From contig NZ_CP060412.1 in the NCBI RefSeq assembly GCF_014297575.1, forward strand, positions 3,348,001 through 3,412,000: a stretch of DNA of 64,000 nucleotides, in the 5' to 3' direction. Positions 52,934 through 62,283 of the stretch are shown piece after piece. This DNA comes from Dyella telluris (GTDB taxonomy: Bacteria > Pseudomonadota > Gammaproteobacteria > Xanthomonadales > Rhodanobacteraceae). The notes beneath the pieces are model-generated. The model saw only the letters and a program-made list of their open reading frames with translations, did not search any database and was not told the DNA's origin. The first letter of the stretch is position 1. Every line of letters begins with the position of its first letter. A program made the position numbers and the translations under genes.

Positions 52934-53916
52934 CGGGGCTGCTCCTCGGACGCCTGCTCGAAGGCCTCGTAGGCACGCACGATCTTGGCGACCAGCGGGT
53001 GGCGCACCACGTCTCGCGAGGTGAAGAAGGTGAAGCTGATGCCGTCCACGCCGCGCAGCACTTCCACGGCGTGGCGCAGGCCCGAGCGCACGTTGCGCGG
53101 CAGGTCGACCTGGCTGACGTCGCCGGTGATCACCGCCACCGAGCCGAAGCCGATGCGCGTCAGGAACATCTTCATCTGCTCGACGGTGGTGTTCTGCGCT
53201 TCGTCGAGGATCACATACGAGTCGTTGAGCGTGCGGCCGCGCATATAGGCCAGCGGGGCGATCTCGATCACATTGCGTTCGATCAGCTTGGCCACCTTCT
53301 CGAAGCCCAGCATTTCGTACAGCGCGTCATACAAGGGGCGCAGGTACGGATCCACCTTCTGCGAGAGGTCGCCGGGCAGGAAGCCCAGCTTCTCGCCCGC
53401 TTCAACGGCAGGGCGCACCAGCAGCAGGCGCTGCACGCGGTTCGCTTCCAGTGCTTCCACCGCGCTAGCCACGGCAAGATAGGTCTTGCCGGTACCGGCC
53501 GGGCCCACGCCGAAGCTGATGTCGTGCGTGGTGATGGCGTGCAGGTAGCGAGCCTGGTTGGGGCCACGTCCCTTGATCACGCCGCGCTTCACCTTGATGG
53601 TGACTTCCTGCGCGCTTTCGGCCACATCGTTGACGATGGCGTCGATGCCCGATTCGGCCAGCTGCAGGTTGATCTTCGCGCCGTTGAGCGATTCGTTCTC
53701 GGTGACGAGGTAGAGCGCCCGCAGCACTTTCTCGGCGGCGCGCGAGGCGCCTTCTTCACCGATCACCTGGAACAGGCTGCCGCGGTGATTGATCTCCACG
53801 CCGAGGCGCAGTTCGATCTGGCGCAGGTGTTCGTCAAAGGGGCCGCAGAGGTTGGACAGCCGGGCGTTGTCTTCCGGCTCGAGGGAGAAGTCGCGTTGAT
53901 TCAGGCCGTTGTTCAT
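52930..53916 (-). CDS. ybeZ: PhoH-family ATPase (YbeZ)
   Basis: A 328-residue P-loop ATPase. An N-terminal KH-like part (residues about 20-110) precedes Walker [47 protein letters not shown] and Walker [25 protein letters not shown] follow, then [11 protein letters not shown]. It partners YbeY in rRNA metabolism. ATG 53916 starts [20 protein letters not shown]; the longer frame extends over the GNAT gene in another register and is not real. Confidence 0.94.
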   Translation of the reverse strand: MNNGLNQRDFSLEPEDNARLSNLCGPFDEHLRQIELRLGVEINHRGSLFQVIGEEGASRAAEKVLRALYLVTENESLNGAKINLQLAESGIDAIVNDVAESAQEVTIKVKRGVIKGRGPNQARYLHAITTHDISFGVGPAGTGKTYLAVASAVEALEANRVQRLLLVRPAVEAGEKLGFLPGDLSQKVDPYLRPLYDALYEMLGFEKVAKLIERNVIEIAPLAYMRGRTLNDSYVILDEAQNTTVEQMKMFLTRIGFGSVAVITGDVSQVDLPRNVRSGLRHAVEVLRGVDGISFTFFTSRDVVRHPLVAKIVRAYEAFEQASEEQPR

Positions 53917-53924
53917 GGTGTTTG

Positions 53925-54419
53925 TCAAAGATGACGATGCATCACGTAGACATCGGTGGGGCCGTGTGCCGCGTGGCGGAACGCTCCCGGTACCTGCCCG
54001 ACGATGCGGAAACCGAGGCGCTGCCACAGGCGCACCGCGGTGGTATTGGTCGAGACCACAAAGTTGAACTGCATGGCGGTGAAGCCCGCGTCGCGGGCAC
54101 GTGCCATCGAATGCTCGCACATGGCCGAGGCCACGCCTTGCCCGCGCGCCGCCGCCGAAACCATGTAGCCGGCGTTGGCGACGTGGTCGCCCAGCCCCGG
54201 CTGGTTGGGGCGCAGCATGTAACAGCCGAGCACCAGCTTCTGGCGTTCGGCGACGAAGCAGCGCGTGGGGGCGGAGGTCCACCAGTCGCGTGCCTGCTCG
54301 AAGCTGAGATCGGGCGGGTAGCTGTAGGTGTCGCCGGCGGCCACCACGCTGTGGAACATCGGCCAGACGAGGGTGAATTCGTCGGCGCCGATTTCGCGGA
54401 TCGAAAGGGCTGCCGTCAC
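53925..54419 (-). CDS. GNAT-family N-acetyltransferase
   Basis: A 164-residue acetyltransferase. The acetyl-CoA loop is [27 protein letters not shown] (RGQGVA matches the R/QxxGxG/A pattern), followed by [33 protein letters not shown] 54419 overlaps the miaB stop as GTGA. The substrate is unknown. It lies between miaB and phoH and is probably translated with them. Confidence 0.85.
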   Translation of the reverse strand: MTAALSIREIGADEFTLVWPMFHSVVAAGDTYSYPPDLSFEQARDWWTSAPTRCFVAERQKLVLGCYMLRPNQPGLGDHVANAGYMVSAAARGQGVASAMCEHSMARARDAGFTAMQFNFVVSTNTTAVRLWQRLGFRIVGQVPGAFRHAAHGPTDVYVMHRHL

Positions 54420-55768
54420 GAGGCCAGGGCGACGTCGTCGTCGGCCAGCTTCAGGCGGCCACGCAGCGAGTTGCTCATCGCCTCGGTGATCACCACGTCG
54501 ACGAACTGCCCGATCATGCGCGTGTTCCCCGGGAAGTTCACGAAGCGCATGTTCTCGGTGCGGCCGGTGAGTTCGTTCGCGTTCTTCTTGCTGACCTTTT
54601 CCACCAGCACGCGTTGCACGGTGCCGACCATCGCCTCGTTGATCTTGCGGGCGTTGTCGTTGAGCTTGGCCTGCAGGCGCGACAGGCGCGCGTGCTTCAC
54701 TTCGGACGAGGTGTCGTCGGCGATGTTGGCGGCCGGCGTGCCGGGGCGGGCGGAAAAGATGAAGGAGAAGCTCTGGTCGAAGCCCACGTCCTCGATCAGC
54801 TTCATGGTCTTCTCGAAGTCGTCATCCGTCTCGCCGGGGAAACCCACGATGAAGTCGGAGGACAGGCAGATATCCGGGCGCACCGCGCGCAGCTTGCGGA
54901 TCTTCTGCTTGAATTCCAGCGCCGTGTAGCCGCGCTTCATCGCGGTAAGGATGCGGTCCGAGCCTGCCTGCACCGGCAGGTGCAGGAAGTTGCACAGCTG
55001 CGGCACGTTGGCGTACGCCTCGATCAGCGAGTCGGAGAACTCCAGCGGATGCGAGGTGGTGAAGCGGATGCGGCCGATGCCTTCGATCTGCGCGATGGCG
55101 TGGATCAGTACGGCCAGGTCGGCAATGCCGCCGTCGTGCGTGGGGCCGCGATAGGCGTTGACGTTCTGGCCGAGCAGGGTGACCTCACGCACGCCCTGTT
55201 CGGCGAGCTGGGCGATCTCCACGATCACGTCGTCGAACGGGCGGCTGATCTCTTCGCCACGGGTGTAGGGCACCACGCAGTAGGAGCAATACTTGGAGCA
55301 GCCTTCCATGATCGACACGAAAGCAGTCGGGCCCTCGGCACGCGGTTCGGGCAGGCGGTCGAACTTCTCGATCTCCGGGAAACTGATGTCCACCTGCGGC
55401 TTGCCGGTGGCGCGCTTGGCCTCGATCAGCTCGGGCAGGCGGTGCAGCGTCTGCGGACCGAACACCAGATCCACGTACGGCGCGCGCTTGATGATGTCCT
55501 GGCCTTCCTGCGAGGCCACGCAGCCGCCCACGCCGATCAGCACCGGCTTGCCGCCCTGCTTGTGTTCCTTCCAGCGGCCGAGCTGACTGAAGACCTTTTC
55601 CTGGGCCTTTTCGCGGATGGAGCAGGTGTTGATCAGGATGACGTCCGCCTCGGACTCGTCCTGGGTCAGCTCCAGACCGTGCGAGGCCTTGAGCACGTCC
55701 GCCATCTTGGCCGAGTCGTACTCGTTCATCTGGCAGCCGTGGGTCTTGATGAAAAGCTTGCCGGTCAT
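54416..55768 (-). CDS. miaB: tRNA-2-methylthio-N6-dimethylallyladenosine synthase
   Basis: A 450-residue radical-SAM methylthiotransferase that converts i6A37 to ms2i6A37 in tRNA. The N-terminal domain binds one [4Fe-4S] cluster through C12, C49 and C83. The radical-SAM cluster uses C157-x3-C161-x2-C164 ([17 protein letters not shown]). A TRAM domain closes the protein ([18 protein letters not shown]). It is the first gene of the miaB-GNAT-ybeZ-ybeY array. Confidence 0.97.
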   Translation of the reverse strand: MTGKLFIKTHGCQMNEYDSAKMADVLKASHGLELTQDESEADVILINTCSIREKAQEKVFSQLGRWKEHKQGGKPVLIGVGGCVASQEGQDIIKRAPYVDLVFGPQTLHRLPELIEAKRATGKPQVDISFPEIEKFDRLPEPRAEGPTAFVSIMEGCSKYCSYCVVPYTRGEEISRPFDDVIVEIAQLAEQGVREVTLLGQNVNAYRGPTHDGGIADLAVLIHAIAQIEGIGRIRFTTSHPLEFSDSLIEAYANVPQLCNFLHLPVQAGSDRILTAMKRGYTALEFKQKIRKLRAVRPDICLSSDFIVGFPGETDDDFEKTMKLIEDVGFDQSFSFIFSARPGTPAANIADDTSSEVKHARLSRLQAKLNDNARKINEAMVGTVQRVLVEKVSKKNANELTGRTENMRFVNFPGNTRMIGQFVDVVITEAMSNSLRGRLKLADDDVALAS

Positions 55769-56094
55769 GGGCGTGGGTACCGTGTTTCTTAAAGGAGCGG
55801 CAGAAAGGTCGCCGAACCGTACAGTTTACGCGCCCAGTGGCCTGTCTGCCACTGGAACGGGTGAGGCGGATCAATCACTTGCGTGCCTTTCTGGGGTGCT
55901 GCAAGCCTGGAAAACGGGTGCTGCCGCACGAATCGGCCTTGTCCTGCTTGGCGGGCGGCCGGGCCGGGAGCACACTTTGGCCCGAACCTCGCATGGCCAG
56001 TATCGTGCCAGGGGAAGATCGACCGAGGGGGATGGATGTTTGTGCTCGACCGCGATGAGGCCGCCGCCATGGTTGGGCGGCCCGAGGGGAGTCC
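55769..56094. other. divergent intergenic region, miaB / lytic transglycosylase
   Basis: 326 bases with no supported gene; open frames on both strands here are fragments without family features. It must hold the miaB promoter and that of the transglycosylase gene. I saw no structured element. Confidence 0.4.
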
Positions 56095-57219
56095 ATGACC
56101 GGGCTGCCTCGCGGCCGGCTGCGCGCGCAGGCATGGCGCCGGCTGGCGGGTGCCTGCCTGGTCCTCGTCGGCATCCTGGTGTTTCCCGACACGGTGCACG
56201 CCGGCGCCCTCTATAAGTGCACGGGTACCTCCGGCGAGGTGGTCTTCAGCAGCAGTGCCGCGGGTTATCAGGGCTGCACCCGCATAGCCGGCGCCCCCGA
56301 CCCGGTGCGCAAGAAGGCGCCGGCGGCGACCGCCACGCCTTCGCTGACCGCCGTCACGGGGTCGGCTGATACCACGGCGGGCAAGGCCGTCACGGCCAGT
56401 GCGCCTCAACCGGCGTCGATCGCCTGGGTGCAGGATTCCGTGGAGACCACCGCGCGGGTCGTTCCTCCCGGGCAGTCATCCCCGGTCGCCGCGTCTGCCG
56501 GCAAGCCGGAGCAGGGCGGTTACAGGGAGGTCAGTCCCGGGGATCCGGTACCGGCACCCGACAAACCGGTCGCCAACCCTGGCACCCGTGTCCTCAGTGG
56601 CACGGTGTACCGGGTGAAGAGCAAGGACGGCACGGTCGAGTACACCAACGTCAAACCGGCGGGGGAAAAGACGGGCAACGTCGCCGCGCTTTTCGGTTAC
56701 TACGAGGTGATCAAGACCTGTACGGCCTGCGATCTGCATTCGAATGTCCGCTGGGATGCGGTTGCTTTGCATCTGGGCGAGTACGGTGACGTGATCCAGC
56801 TGGCCAGCCAGGAATCGGGCGTCGACGAGGCCTTCCTGCGCGCCATCATTCATGCGGAGAGCGCGTTCAACCCGCGGGCGCTGTCGGTCAAGGGTGCGCA
56901 GGGACTGATGCAGCTGATGCCTGGCACGGCGATGGACATGGGCGTGCGCGACGCGTTCGACACGGCCCAGAACATCCGCGGCGGTGCGCGCTACCTCGGC
57001 TTGCTGATGCGCACCTTCAACGGCAACGAACGCCTGGCGGCCGCCGCGTACAACTCCGGCCCGGCGAACGTGCAGAAGTACAACGGCGTGCCGCCGTTTG
57101 CCGAAACGCAGGTCTATGTCGAGCGCGTGGGCACGTTGCGCAAGCGCTATGGATTGGCCATCCATCCGGGCGGCGGGCGCTCGCCCGTTGCCGCTGCCGG
57201 TGTGTCAGCCATCCAGTGA
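56095..57219 (+). CDS. lytic transglycosylase with DUF4124-like segments
   Basis: A 374-residue exported protein with GAGGGGAG before ATG 56095. The signal peptide (LAGACLVLVGILVFPDTVHA) is followed by a DUF4124-like unit (GALYKCTGTSGEVVFSSSAAGYQGC), a Pro/Ala/Thr-rich linker of about 100 residues, a second DUF4124-like unit (VYRVKSKDGTVEYTNVKP) and an SLT domain at about residues 235-350. The catalytic Glu lies in RAIIHAESAFNPRALSVKGAQGLMQLMPGTA, with NIRGGARYLGLLMRTF and AAYNSGPANVQKY. It cleaves peptidoglycan glycan strands. Its end overlaps the convergent protease gene by 15 bases. Confidence 0.92.
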   Translation: MTGLPRGRLRAQAWRRLAGACLVLVGILVFPDTVHAGALYKCTGTSGEVVFSSSAAGYQGCTRIAGAPDPVRKKAPAATATPSLTAVTGSADTTAGKAVTASAPQPASIAWVQDSVETTARVVPPGQSSPVAASAGKPEQGGYREVSPGDPVPAPDKPVANPGTRVLSGTVYRVKSKDGTVEYTNVKPAGEKTGNVAALFGYYEVIKTCTACDLHSNVRWDAVALHLGEYGDVIQLASQESGVDEAFLRAIIHAESAFNPRALSVKGAQGLMQLMPGTAMDMGVRDAFDTAQNIRGGARYLGLLMRTFNGNERLAAAAYNSGPANVQKYNGVPPFAETQVYVERVGTLRKRYGLAIHPGGGRSPVAAAGVSAIQ

Positions 57220-58386
57220 TGCGGTCGGCGTCATGGGTGGGCGCTGGGCCAGGATCACTTCCGTGTGGAATGGCGCACCGTTGCGCAGCCCGGATACCTC
57301 CACCTTGCTGCCGGGCTTGAGCGCGGCTTCGTGGCGGCGCAGGTCCGCCGGATCCACGATGTCTTCCGAGCCGATGCGCAACAGGATGTCATGCGGCTGG
57401 ATGCCGGCCTGCGCGGCCGGGCCACCGGGATAGATGTCGGTGACCTGTGCGCCGCGCGCTGCCGCCGGCAGGCCGCTGTCGGCGGCGACGGGGACGAAGG
57501 TGTAGTCGGCGCCCATCCAGCCGCGCACCACGTGGCCGGTGTCGATGATCTGGTCGAGCACGCGCTTGGCGCTGGCCACGGGAATGGCGAAGCTGATGCC
57601 CTCGGCGTTGGCGGCCTTGCCGATCAGCAGGGTATTGATGCCGACCAGTTCGCCGGCGGTGTTGACCAGCGCGCCACCGGAATTGCCCAGGTTGATGGCC
57701 GCATCCGTCTGGATGAAGTCCTCGGGGCTGGACGTGTTCAGCTGGCGGCCGATGGCGCTGATGATGCCCATGGTCACCGTCTGGTTCAGGCCCAGCGGGT
57801 TGCCGATGGCCAGCACCACGTCACCGGTGCGGGCCGGGCGATGGTCGGCGATATGGATCACCGGCAGGTTGCCGGCGTCGATCCGCAGCACGGCCAGGTC
57901 GGTTTCCTGGTCGGCGCCCACCACCGTGGCCTTGGCCACGCGGCCGTCGTACAGCAGCACCTGGATGTCGTCCGCGTTGGCGATCACGTGGTTGTTGGTG
58001 AGCACGTAGCCCTGCTGCACGATCACGCCCGAACCCAGGCTCTGTTCTCGCCGCTTGTAGGCCGGACCGGCGGGGCGGCCGCCGAACAGGCGCTGCAGCA
58101 CCGGGTCGGTGTACATCTGCACCGCCTGCTCGGTCACCATCTTGTTGGCGTAGATGTTCACCACCGAGGGAGCCGCCTTGGCGACCGCATCGGCATAGGA
58201 GATCGGGCCGCTCTCGTGCGTCGGTGCCGGCGTGCTGACCTGCTCGCTGGTGGCGTGCGAAACCCCGAAGCGCTCCCTCAGTCGGTTGCCCACATTCGGC
58301 CACATGAGGCTGATGACGAAGGCAACCGCCAACCCGAGCACGACGAATCGGGCGATGAATGCGAGCGTGCCGGCGGCATGTTTCAT
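57205..58386 (-). CDS. degS: DegS-like (HtrA family) periplasmic serine protease, membrane anchored
   Basis: A 393-residue protein with an N-terminal transmembrane helix (FIARFVVLGLAVAFVISLMW) in place of a cleaved signal. The trypsin-like domain has H133 (LTNNHVI), D163 (ETDLAVL) and S236 (NLGNSGGAL). One PDZ domain follows (GWMGADYTFVPVA...GGPAAQAGIQPHDILLRIGSEDI). One anchor plus one PDZ matches DegS, the site-1 protease that starts the sigma-E envelope stress cascade; DegQ/DegP have a signal peptide and two PDZ domains. Confidence 0.88.
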   Translation of the reverse strand: MKHAAGTLAFIARFVVLGLAVAFVISLMWPNVGNRLRERFGVSHATSEQVSTPAPTHESGPISYADAVAKAAPSVVNIYANKMVTEQAVQMYTDPVLQRLFGGRPAGPAYKRREQSLGSGVIVQQGYVLTNNHVIANADDIQVLLYDGRVAKATVVGADQETDLAVLRIDAGNLPVIHIADHRPARTGDVVLAIGNPLGLNQTVTMGIISAIGRQLNTSSPEDFIQTDAAINLGNSGGALVNTAGELVGINTLLIGKAANAEGISFAIPVASAKRVLDQIIDTGHVVRGWMGADYTFVPVAADSGLPAAARGAQVTDIYPGGPAAQAGIQPHDILLRIGSEDIVDPADLRRHEAALKPGSKVEVSGLRNGAPFHTEVILAQRPPMTPTASLDG

Positions 58387-58456
58387 GTCGTTAAAGCGTT
58401 TCGCAGCAAGGTGTTAGAGAGCGGTGCGTACATGTGTCGCAGGCGTGGCGCTTTTA

Positions 58457-58485
58457 TTGTACGAGCCATGCCCTGTCGCTACACT
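58457..58485 (+). promoter_or_regulatory. candidate sigma-70 promoter upstream of petABC
   Basis: TTGTAC (-35, 58457-58462) and TACACT (-10, 58480-58485) are separated by exactly 17 bases; each matches consensus in four of six positions. It is oriented towards petA and would give a leader of about 275 bases. Confidence 0.4.
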
Positions 58486-58498
58486 AACCCGATTTGCG

Positions 58499-58685
58499 GG
58501 AGCCAGACTCTGCTGGCGCTTGCGAAGCGGGTTGTCCCGGGGTTGCCCCGGTGCGCTAGGAGCCAGACAACGGAAGCCTGCAGCTCTCACTGCAGGCTCA
58601 TCGTGCCGGTGCCGCGCGTGCCTGCTGTTCTCTAAGGGGGAGACTTAGGGGGATTTTCCGGTCACAGCATGTAATCTCATGCTGT
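58499..58685 (+). other. hairpin-rich leader or small RNA upstream of petA
   Basis: This stretch contains CGCTT/AAGCG (58517-58529), CCGGGG/CCCCGG (58537-58551), a 9-bp stem AGCCTGCAG/CTGCAGGCT (58575-58598) and ACAGCATG/CATGCTGT (58664-58685). There is also a direct repeat GGAGCCAGAC at 58499-58508 and 58559-58568. No ORF of note is present. It looks like a structured 5' leader or a separate RNA gene. It does not match the parts of 6S, SRP or tmRNA that I know. The rest of 58387-58767 has no gene. Confidence 0.35.
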
Positions 58686-58767
58686 CGGACTTGATCGACG
58701 CGCTTGGCAAGCACCTGTGGAACTCTTTAAGTTCCGCGTCTCAATGGCATAAGTACCGGAGAGCCTG

Positions 58768-59373
58768 ATGGCGAACGAAGTCGTCGATCACGGCCGCCGC
58801 CGCTTCCTCACAGCGACCACGGCCGTGGTCGGTGGTGTGGGAGTCGTTACGGCAGTCGTGCCCTTCATCAAGTCGTGGGAACCCAGTGCGCGGGCCAAGT
58901 CCGCGGGCGCCCCCGTCACCGTCGACATCAGCAAGATCGAAGAGGGCCAGCGGGTAACCTACCCGTGGCGCGGTCTGCCGGTATTCGTGGTCAACCGCAC
59001 CAAGGCGCAGCTCGATGCGCTGCCCAGCCAGGACGCCCGCCTGGTCGATGCCAAGTCTGACTCCGGCTCGGCCGAACAGCAGCCCAAGTACGCGCAGAAC
59101 GAAACGCGCTCCATCAAGCCCGAGTGGCTGGTGCTGGTGGGTCTTTGCACCCACCTGGGTTGCGTGCCCGACTTCGTCCCGGTGATGAAGCCCGAGCCGT
59201 TCGATCCGGACTGGAAGGGCGGCTTCTACTGCCCCTGCCACAAGTCGCGCTACGACATGTCCGGCCGCGTCTATCAGGGCGTGCCCGCACCGAAGAACCT
59301 GTTGGTGCCTCCCTACCATTTCGTTGACGACACGCACATCCAGGTTGGCGTGGATCCGAAGGAGGCAGGCTGA
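58768..59373 (+). CDS. petA: ubiquinol-cytochrome c reductase, Rieske iron-sulfur subunit
   Basis: A 201-residue protein of the cytochrome bc1 complex. The N-terminus has a twin-arginine-like signal anchor (HGRRRFLTATTAVVGGVGVVTAVVPF) that stays as a membrane helix. The [2Fe-2S] cluster ligands are C127, H129, C155 and H158, with the disulfide C132-C157 (CTHLGC and CPCH). It accepts electrons from ubiquinol on the periplasmic side and passes them to cytochrome c1. The stop overlaps the petB ATG (TGATG). Confidence 0.97.
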   Translation: MANEVVDHGRRRFLTATTAVVGGVGVVTAVVPFIKSWEPSARAKSAGAPVTVDISKIEEGQRVTYPWRGLPVFVVNRTKAQLDALPSQDARLVDAKSDSGSAEQQPKYAQNETRSIKPEWLVLVGLCTHLGCVPDFVPVMKPEPFDPDWKGGFYCPCHKSRYDMSGRVYQGVPAPKNLLVPPYHFVDDTHIQVGVDPKEAG

Positions 59374-60674
59374 TGGCCAACGTGATCACGCGAATCGGCG
59401 ACTGGGTCAACGAGCGGGCTCCGGGCCTCATGCCCATGTACCGCAAGCACATGACCGAGTACTACGCGCCGAAGAACTTCAATCTTTGGTACTACTTTGG
59501 TTCGCTGGCGCTGGTGGTGCTGATCAATCAGATCGTCACCGGCATCTTCCTCACCATGAACTACAAGACGAGTGCGGCGGAAGCCTTCAACTCGGTCGAG
59601 TACATCATGCGTGACGTGGAGTGGGGCTGGCTGATCCGCTACATGCACTCCACCGGTGCCTCGCTGTTCTTCGTGGTGGTGTTCCTGCACATGTTCCGCG
59701 GCCTGATGTACGGCTCGTACCAGAAGCCGCGCGAGCTGGTGTGGCTGCTGGGCATGCTGATCTTCCTCGCGCTGATGGCCGAGGCCTTCATGGGCTACGT
59801 GCTGCCGTGGGGCAACATGTCGTTCTGGGGCGCCAAGGTGATCATCTCGCTGTTCGGCACCATCCCGGTGATCGGCGGCAGCCTGGTCGAGTGGATCATG
59901 GGCGATTACCTGCCCGCCGATGCCACGCTCAACCGCTTCTTCGCGCTGCACGTGATCGCACTGCCGATCGTGCTGCTGCTGCTGGTGGTGCTGCACCTTG
60001 CCGCGCTGCACGAAGTGGGTTCGAACAACCCCGATGGCGTGGACACCAAGCATGGCCCGAAGGGCAATCGCTGGGATCCGAAGGCACCGGCGGACGGTAT
60101 TCCCTTCCACCCGTACTATTCGGTGAAGGACACCTTCGGCGTTGGCTTCTTCCTGATCATCGCGGCGTTCATCATCTTCTTCGCGCCCACCTTTGGCGGT
60201 TGGTTCCTGGAGCACGACAACTTCGTGCCGGCGAACAACCTGGTGACGCCGACGCACATCAAGCCGTCGTGGTACTTCACCCCGTTCTACGCGATCCTGC
60301 GCATGATCCCGTCGTTCTTCGGCACGGCCTTCTGGGGTGTGCTGGGCATGTTCGGCGCCATCGCGCTGCTGTTCCTGCTGCCGTGGATCGATGGTGGCAA
60401 GGTGCGCTCCATCCGTTACCGCGGCACCGGCTTCAAGGTGGCGCTGATGACCTTTGCGGCGTCCTTCATCGGCCTGGCCCTGGTGGGTGCGGGCGTGATC
60501 GGGGAGTGGGCGCTGGAGTGGTTCCCTGCCGACGCAACGGCCGCGGAGAACGCCTTCGGTCGCGTGATGACCTTCCTTTACTTCGGGTACTTCGTGTTCC
60601 TGTGGTTGTACACACACCGTGGTTGGGAAAAGACCAAGCCGGTCCCGGAGCGGGTGGTGTTCGACCATGACTAA
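59373..60674 (+). CDS. petB: ubiquinol-cytochrome c reductase, cytochrome b subunit
   Basis: A 433-residue polytopic cytochrome b with eight helices. Paired His ligands for the two b hemes are in helices B and D (YMHSTGASLFFVVVFLHMFRG; RFFALHVIALPIVLLLLVVLHLAALHEVGSNNPDG). The quinol-oxidation motif PEWY has the form PSWYFTPFYAILR. It overlaps petA by one base and petC by 8 bases, so the three subunits are translated together. Confidence 0.97.
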   Translation: MANVITRIGDWVNERAPGLMPMYRKHMTEYYAPKNFNLWYYFGSLALVVLINQIVTGIFLTMNYKTSAAEAFNSVEYIMRDVEWGWLIRYMHSTGASLFFVVVFLHMFRGLMYGSYQKPRELVWLLGMLIFLALMAEAFMGYVLPWGNMSFWGAKVIISLFGTIPVIGGSLVEWIMGDYLPADATLNRFFALHVIALPIVLLLLVVLHLAALHEVGSNNPDGVDTKHGPKGNRWDPKAPADGIPFHPYYSVKDTFGVGFFLIIAAFIIFFAPTFGGWFLEHDNFVPANNLVTPTHIKPSWYFTPFYAILRMIPSFFGTAFWGVLGMFGAIALLFLLPWIDGGKVRSIRYRGTGFKVALMTFAASFIGLALVGAGVIGEWALEWFPADATAAENAFGRVMTFLYFGYFVFLWLYTHRGWEKTKPVPERVVFDHD

Positions 60675-61422
60675 GCGACTGTTGCCGATGAAGAAGATCT
60701 TTATCTCGTTCGCGCTGGCTGTTGGACTGTTTGCCGGCGCTGCCACCACGGTGGCAGCGGAAGAGGGTGGCTTCCAGTCTGCGGGCAACAACATCCGCGA
60801 CCAGGCTTCCCTGCAGCGCGGTGCCAAGCTGTTCTTCAACTACTGCGTGGGTTGCCACTCGCTGAAGTACGTGCGCTATTCGCGCATGGCCGAAGACCTG
60901 GGCCTGTCCGAAGACGAGGTGATGAAGAACCTCAACTTCACCGGCGCCAAGTTCGGCGACCCGGTGATCGCGCACATGCCCGACGACTCGGCCCAGCAGT
61001 TCTTCGGCAAGGCGCCGCCGGACCTGTCGCTGGAAGTGCGTGCCAAGGAGCAGGGCGCCGACTGGGTCTACTCCTACCTCAACTCGTTCTATGTCGACCC
61101 GACCCGTCCGGTGGGCTGGAACAACACGGTGTTCCCGAATGCCTCCATGCCGTTCCCGCTGTGGGAGCTGCAGGGCATCCAGACCGCCGTGAAGAAGGAA
61201 GGCAGTGACGACGTCGAGAAGCTGGAGCTGTCGCAGCCGGGCACGCTCACGCCGGCCCAGTACCAGCAGGCCACCCGTGACCTGAGCAACTTCCTGGAGT
61301 ACGCCGCCGAGCCGGCCGCCCTCCAGCGCCAGCGTTACGGCATCTGGGTGCTGCTGTTCCTGGCAGGCTTCACTTTCCTGGCATATCTGCTAAAGAAGGA
61401 GTACTGGAAGGACGTCCACTAA
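60667..61422 (+). CDS. petC: ubiquinol-cytochrome c reductase, cytochrome c1 subunit
   Basis: A 251-residue cytochrome c1. A signal peptide (KKIFISFALAVGLFAGAATTVAAEE) is followed by the heme site C60-V-G-C63-H64. A Met ligand is likely in NASMPFPLWELQG. One C-terminal anchor helix (YGIWVLLFLAGFTFLAYLLKKEYWKDVH) is present. ATG 60667 is chosen because it overlaps petB and opens a basic n-region; ATG 60688 is a possible alternative. Confidence 0.96.
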   Translation: MTKRLLPMKKIFISFALAVGLFAGAATTVAAEEGGFQSAGNNIRDQASLQRGAKLFFNYCVGCHSLKYVRYSRMAEDLGLSEDEVMKNLNFTGAKFGDPVIAHMPDDSAQQFFGKAPPDLSLEVRAKEQGADWVYSYLNSFYVDPTRPVGWNNTVFPNASMPFPLWELQGIQTAVKKEGSDDVEKLELSQPGTLTPAQYQQATRDLSNFLEYAAEPAALQRQRYGIWVLLFLAGFTFLAYLLKKEYWKDVH

Positions 61423-61509
61423 GACGTCACTTTCCGGAGCCTACGGTACGGCGGCCTCAGATGGGTTCTGTTGCCGCCGTATCGCGTCATGTCGATGGGG
61501 AGATCGCGC

Positions 61510-62133
61510 ATGGTTCAAAGCGCTCGTTCGCGTACCGCACTCGCCCTGTACACCACCGCAGATGGCATCCAATGCCACCGGACGCGCCTCGTGCTTGCCG
61601 CCAAGGGCGTCAGTTACGACCGGGTGATGGTTGATCCCGCCAAGCCGCCGGAAGACCTGCTGGACCTCAACCCGTACGGCTCCACGCCTACCCTGGTTGA
61701 TCGCGACCTGACCCTCTACAACACCGCGGTTGTCTGCGAATACCTCGACGAACGCTATCCCCATCCTCCGCTGATGCCCATCGACCCGCTGTCCAGGGCG
61801 CGGCTGCGCCTGGCCACCGTGCGGATCGAGCTGGACTGGTTGCCCGAGATCGACACGATCAGGGCGGGTGGTCGCCCGGCAGACGCCGCACGCAAGCGGC
61901 TCCGTGAGCACCTGCTGGCCGCCTTGCCGTTGTTCAAGGCCTCACGCTTCTTCCTGAATCCCGAAATGAGCCTGACCGATTGCCTGGTCGCCCCGGTGGT
62001 CTGGCGCCTGCCCTGGCTGGGCGTGGATCTGGGACGGGAGGGCAAGCCCATCCTGGATTACGGCGAGCGCCTGTTCGCCAGCCAGGGTTACGTCCGCAGC
62101 ATGACGCCGGAAGAGAAGGCCATGCGCGCCTGA
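61510..62133 (+). CDS. sspA: stringent starvation protein A
   Basis: A 207-residue GST-fold RNA-polymerase-associated protein. The thioredoxin-like N-domain (ALYTTADGIQCHRTRLVLAAKGVSYDRVMVDP, LNPYGSTPTLVDRDLTLYNTAVVCEYLDERYPHPPLMP) and the helical C-domain are complete. ATG 61510 has GGGGAGA upstream; in-frame ATGs at 61489 and 61495 are less well placed. petABC-sspA-sspB is a common order. Confidence 0.94.
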   Translation: MVQSARSRTALALYTTADGIQCHRTRLVLAAKGVSYDRVMVDPAKPPEDLLDLNPYGSTPTLVDRDLTLYNTAVVCEYLDERYPHPPLMPIDPLSRARLRLATVRIELDWLPEIDTIRAGGRPADAARKRLREHLLAALPLFKASRFFLNPEMSLTDCLVAPVVWRLPWLGVDLGREGKPILDYGERLFASQGYVRSMTPEEKAMRA

Positions 62134-62283
62134 GGCGGCGCGGCCCCGGCTGCTTGCCGGGGCGGGAAGGGCGCCTCATGGCGCCACTGCGACACCTTGC
62201 CTCGCCTTGGCATTACACTGCCATGATCCATCTGGCCCGCTTCCGGTCCGTTCCGGCAGGCGGCGCTCTCCATAGGCTTTGGA

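Noticed and set aside
58499..58685. 6S RNA, SRP RNA or tmRNA gene
   Set aside because: The conserved SRP loop bases and the 6S central bubble were not found; only generic hairpins are visible.
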